This document shows, in pieces, positions 63,732 to 64,000 of a stretch of 64,000 nucleotides of DNA. Origin of the DNA: JAXDBM01 sp963709485. Lineage in GTDB: Bacteria > Desulfobacterota > Syntrophia > Syntrophales > Fen-1087. How positions within the stretch are numbered: position 1 is the first letter of the stretch; every line of letters starts with the position of its first letter. The position numbers were made by a program, and so were the translations under genes. Where the stretch lies: assembly GCA_963709485.1 (NCBI GenBank), contig CAVPWE010000001.1, forward strand, positions 310,001 through 374,000, in the 5' to 3' direction. The notes beneath the pieces were generated by a model. It made no database searches, was not told the origin of the DNA, and saw nothing but the letters and a program-made list of their open reading frames with translations.

Positions 63732-64000
63732 ATGGGTAAATTATTCGGAACCGACGGGATCCGGGGTGAGGCGAACCGGCACCCCATGAGCGCGGAAATC
63801 GCATTCGGCGTCGGTCAGGCCGTGGCGCATGTTTTTCGAAAGAACGGGCACCGCGCCCGCGTGATCATCGGAAAGGACACCCGGATTTCCGGGTACATGC
63901 TGGAAAGCTCCCTGGAGGCGGGCATCACGTCCATGGGGGGGTGCCCCTACCTGGTCGGCGTGCTGCCGACCCCCGGCATCGCCTTTATCACGCAGAGCAT
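63732..64000 (+). CDS. glmM: Phosphoglucosamine mutase GlmM, N-terminal part
   Basis: ATG 63732 follows GGAGAAAAGGA and begins MGKLFGTDGIRGEANRHPM, diagnostic of GlmM, then GKDTRISGYMLESSLEAG and VLPTPG. The frame is open to the window end (89 residues). It interconverts glucosamine-6-P and glucosamine-1-P. The catalytic phosphoserine loop lies beyond the window. It is 24 bases after the beta-helix gene. Confidence 0.95.
   Translation, partial: MGKLFGTDGIRGEANRHPMSAEIAFGVGQAVAHVFRKNGHRARVIIGKDTRISGYMLESSLEAGITSMGGCPYLVGVLPTPGIAFITQS

Overview
The window is GC-rich chromosomal DNA (about 60% G+C by eye, not computed) from a Gram-negative anaerobe. I infer a deltaproteobacterium (Desulfobacterota), possibly Syntrophales-like. 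The evidence is lipid A-type acyltransferases, two LolA-type carriers, many lipoproteins, two B12-binding radical SAM proteins, a tetraheme c-type cytochrome, HdrB/GlpC-like Fe-S proteins and several acyl-CoA enzymes. No rRNA, tRNA or CRISPR array was seen.

0-17 kb (+): one dense, overlapping operon resembling an aryl-polyene or other KS/CLF polyene-lipid cluster. Order: dehydratase (cut by the window edge), ketoreductase, LolA-like carrier, DUF3261 lipoprotein, B12-radical SAM enzyme, hotdog thioesterase, a one-chain FakA-FakB-like fatty-acid kinase, GT2 glycosyltransferase, M24 peptidase-like protein, DinB-fold protein, catalytically complete KS, a KS-like chain-length factor lacking Cys-His-His, acyl-CoA ligase, an MMPL exporter fused to a methyltransferase, and a lipid A-type acyltransferase.

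17-28.7 kb: mixed accessory and metabolic genes. They include a winged-helix/ferredoxin protein, a thioesterase, a putative solitary caspase-fold peptidase, a second B12-radical SAM protein, GT25 and TerC. A minus-strand acyl-CoA set follows: tetraheme cytochrome, thiolase, hotdog thioesterase, a hydratase-fold lipoprotein and an HdrB-like protein.

28.7-34.5 kb: a segment bounded by two direct repeats of about 180 bp. It carries an IS91-type transposase remnant, marR with a clear promoter/operator, a crotonase, a nitronate-monooxygenase-like flavoprotein, a QueG-like Fe-S protein and a TGS GTPase. Beyond it lie an orphan promoter/operator and a minus-strand operon of very small ORFs. Two of these encode 25- and 31-aa peptides sharing a KGW(V/L)DPMCTP core.

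35.6-44.3 kb (-): envelope and stress genes. An 11-mer-repeat LEA-like protein and a DUF4185 lipoprotein flank a LemA / DUF350-like / membrane-protein operon. The last of these is an 880-aa protein with three tandem intein-like (Hint) domains, one TM helix and two Tim44-like domains. Next come an ECF sigma / zinc anti-sigma pair and an exported protein behind an excellent ECF-type promoter.

44.3-53.3 kb (-): a glycogen/alpha-glucan operon (debranching enzyme, GT4, GH57 amylase, GYS-type synthase, phosphorylase). The last three genes contain many single-base frameshifts although their protein sequence is well preserved, which suggests sequence error. Synthase and phosphorylase may be one fusion of about 1,430 codons.

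53.3-64 kb: LolA, branched-chain aminotransferase and ComM on the minus strand, then (+) MoaC, a PH-like membrane protein, a Fis-type regulator coupled by ATGA to a double-length GlmS-like protein, a GlmU-like beta-helix protein and the start of GlmM. The last three suggest an amino-sugar nucleotide pathway.
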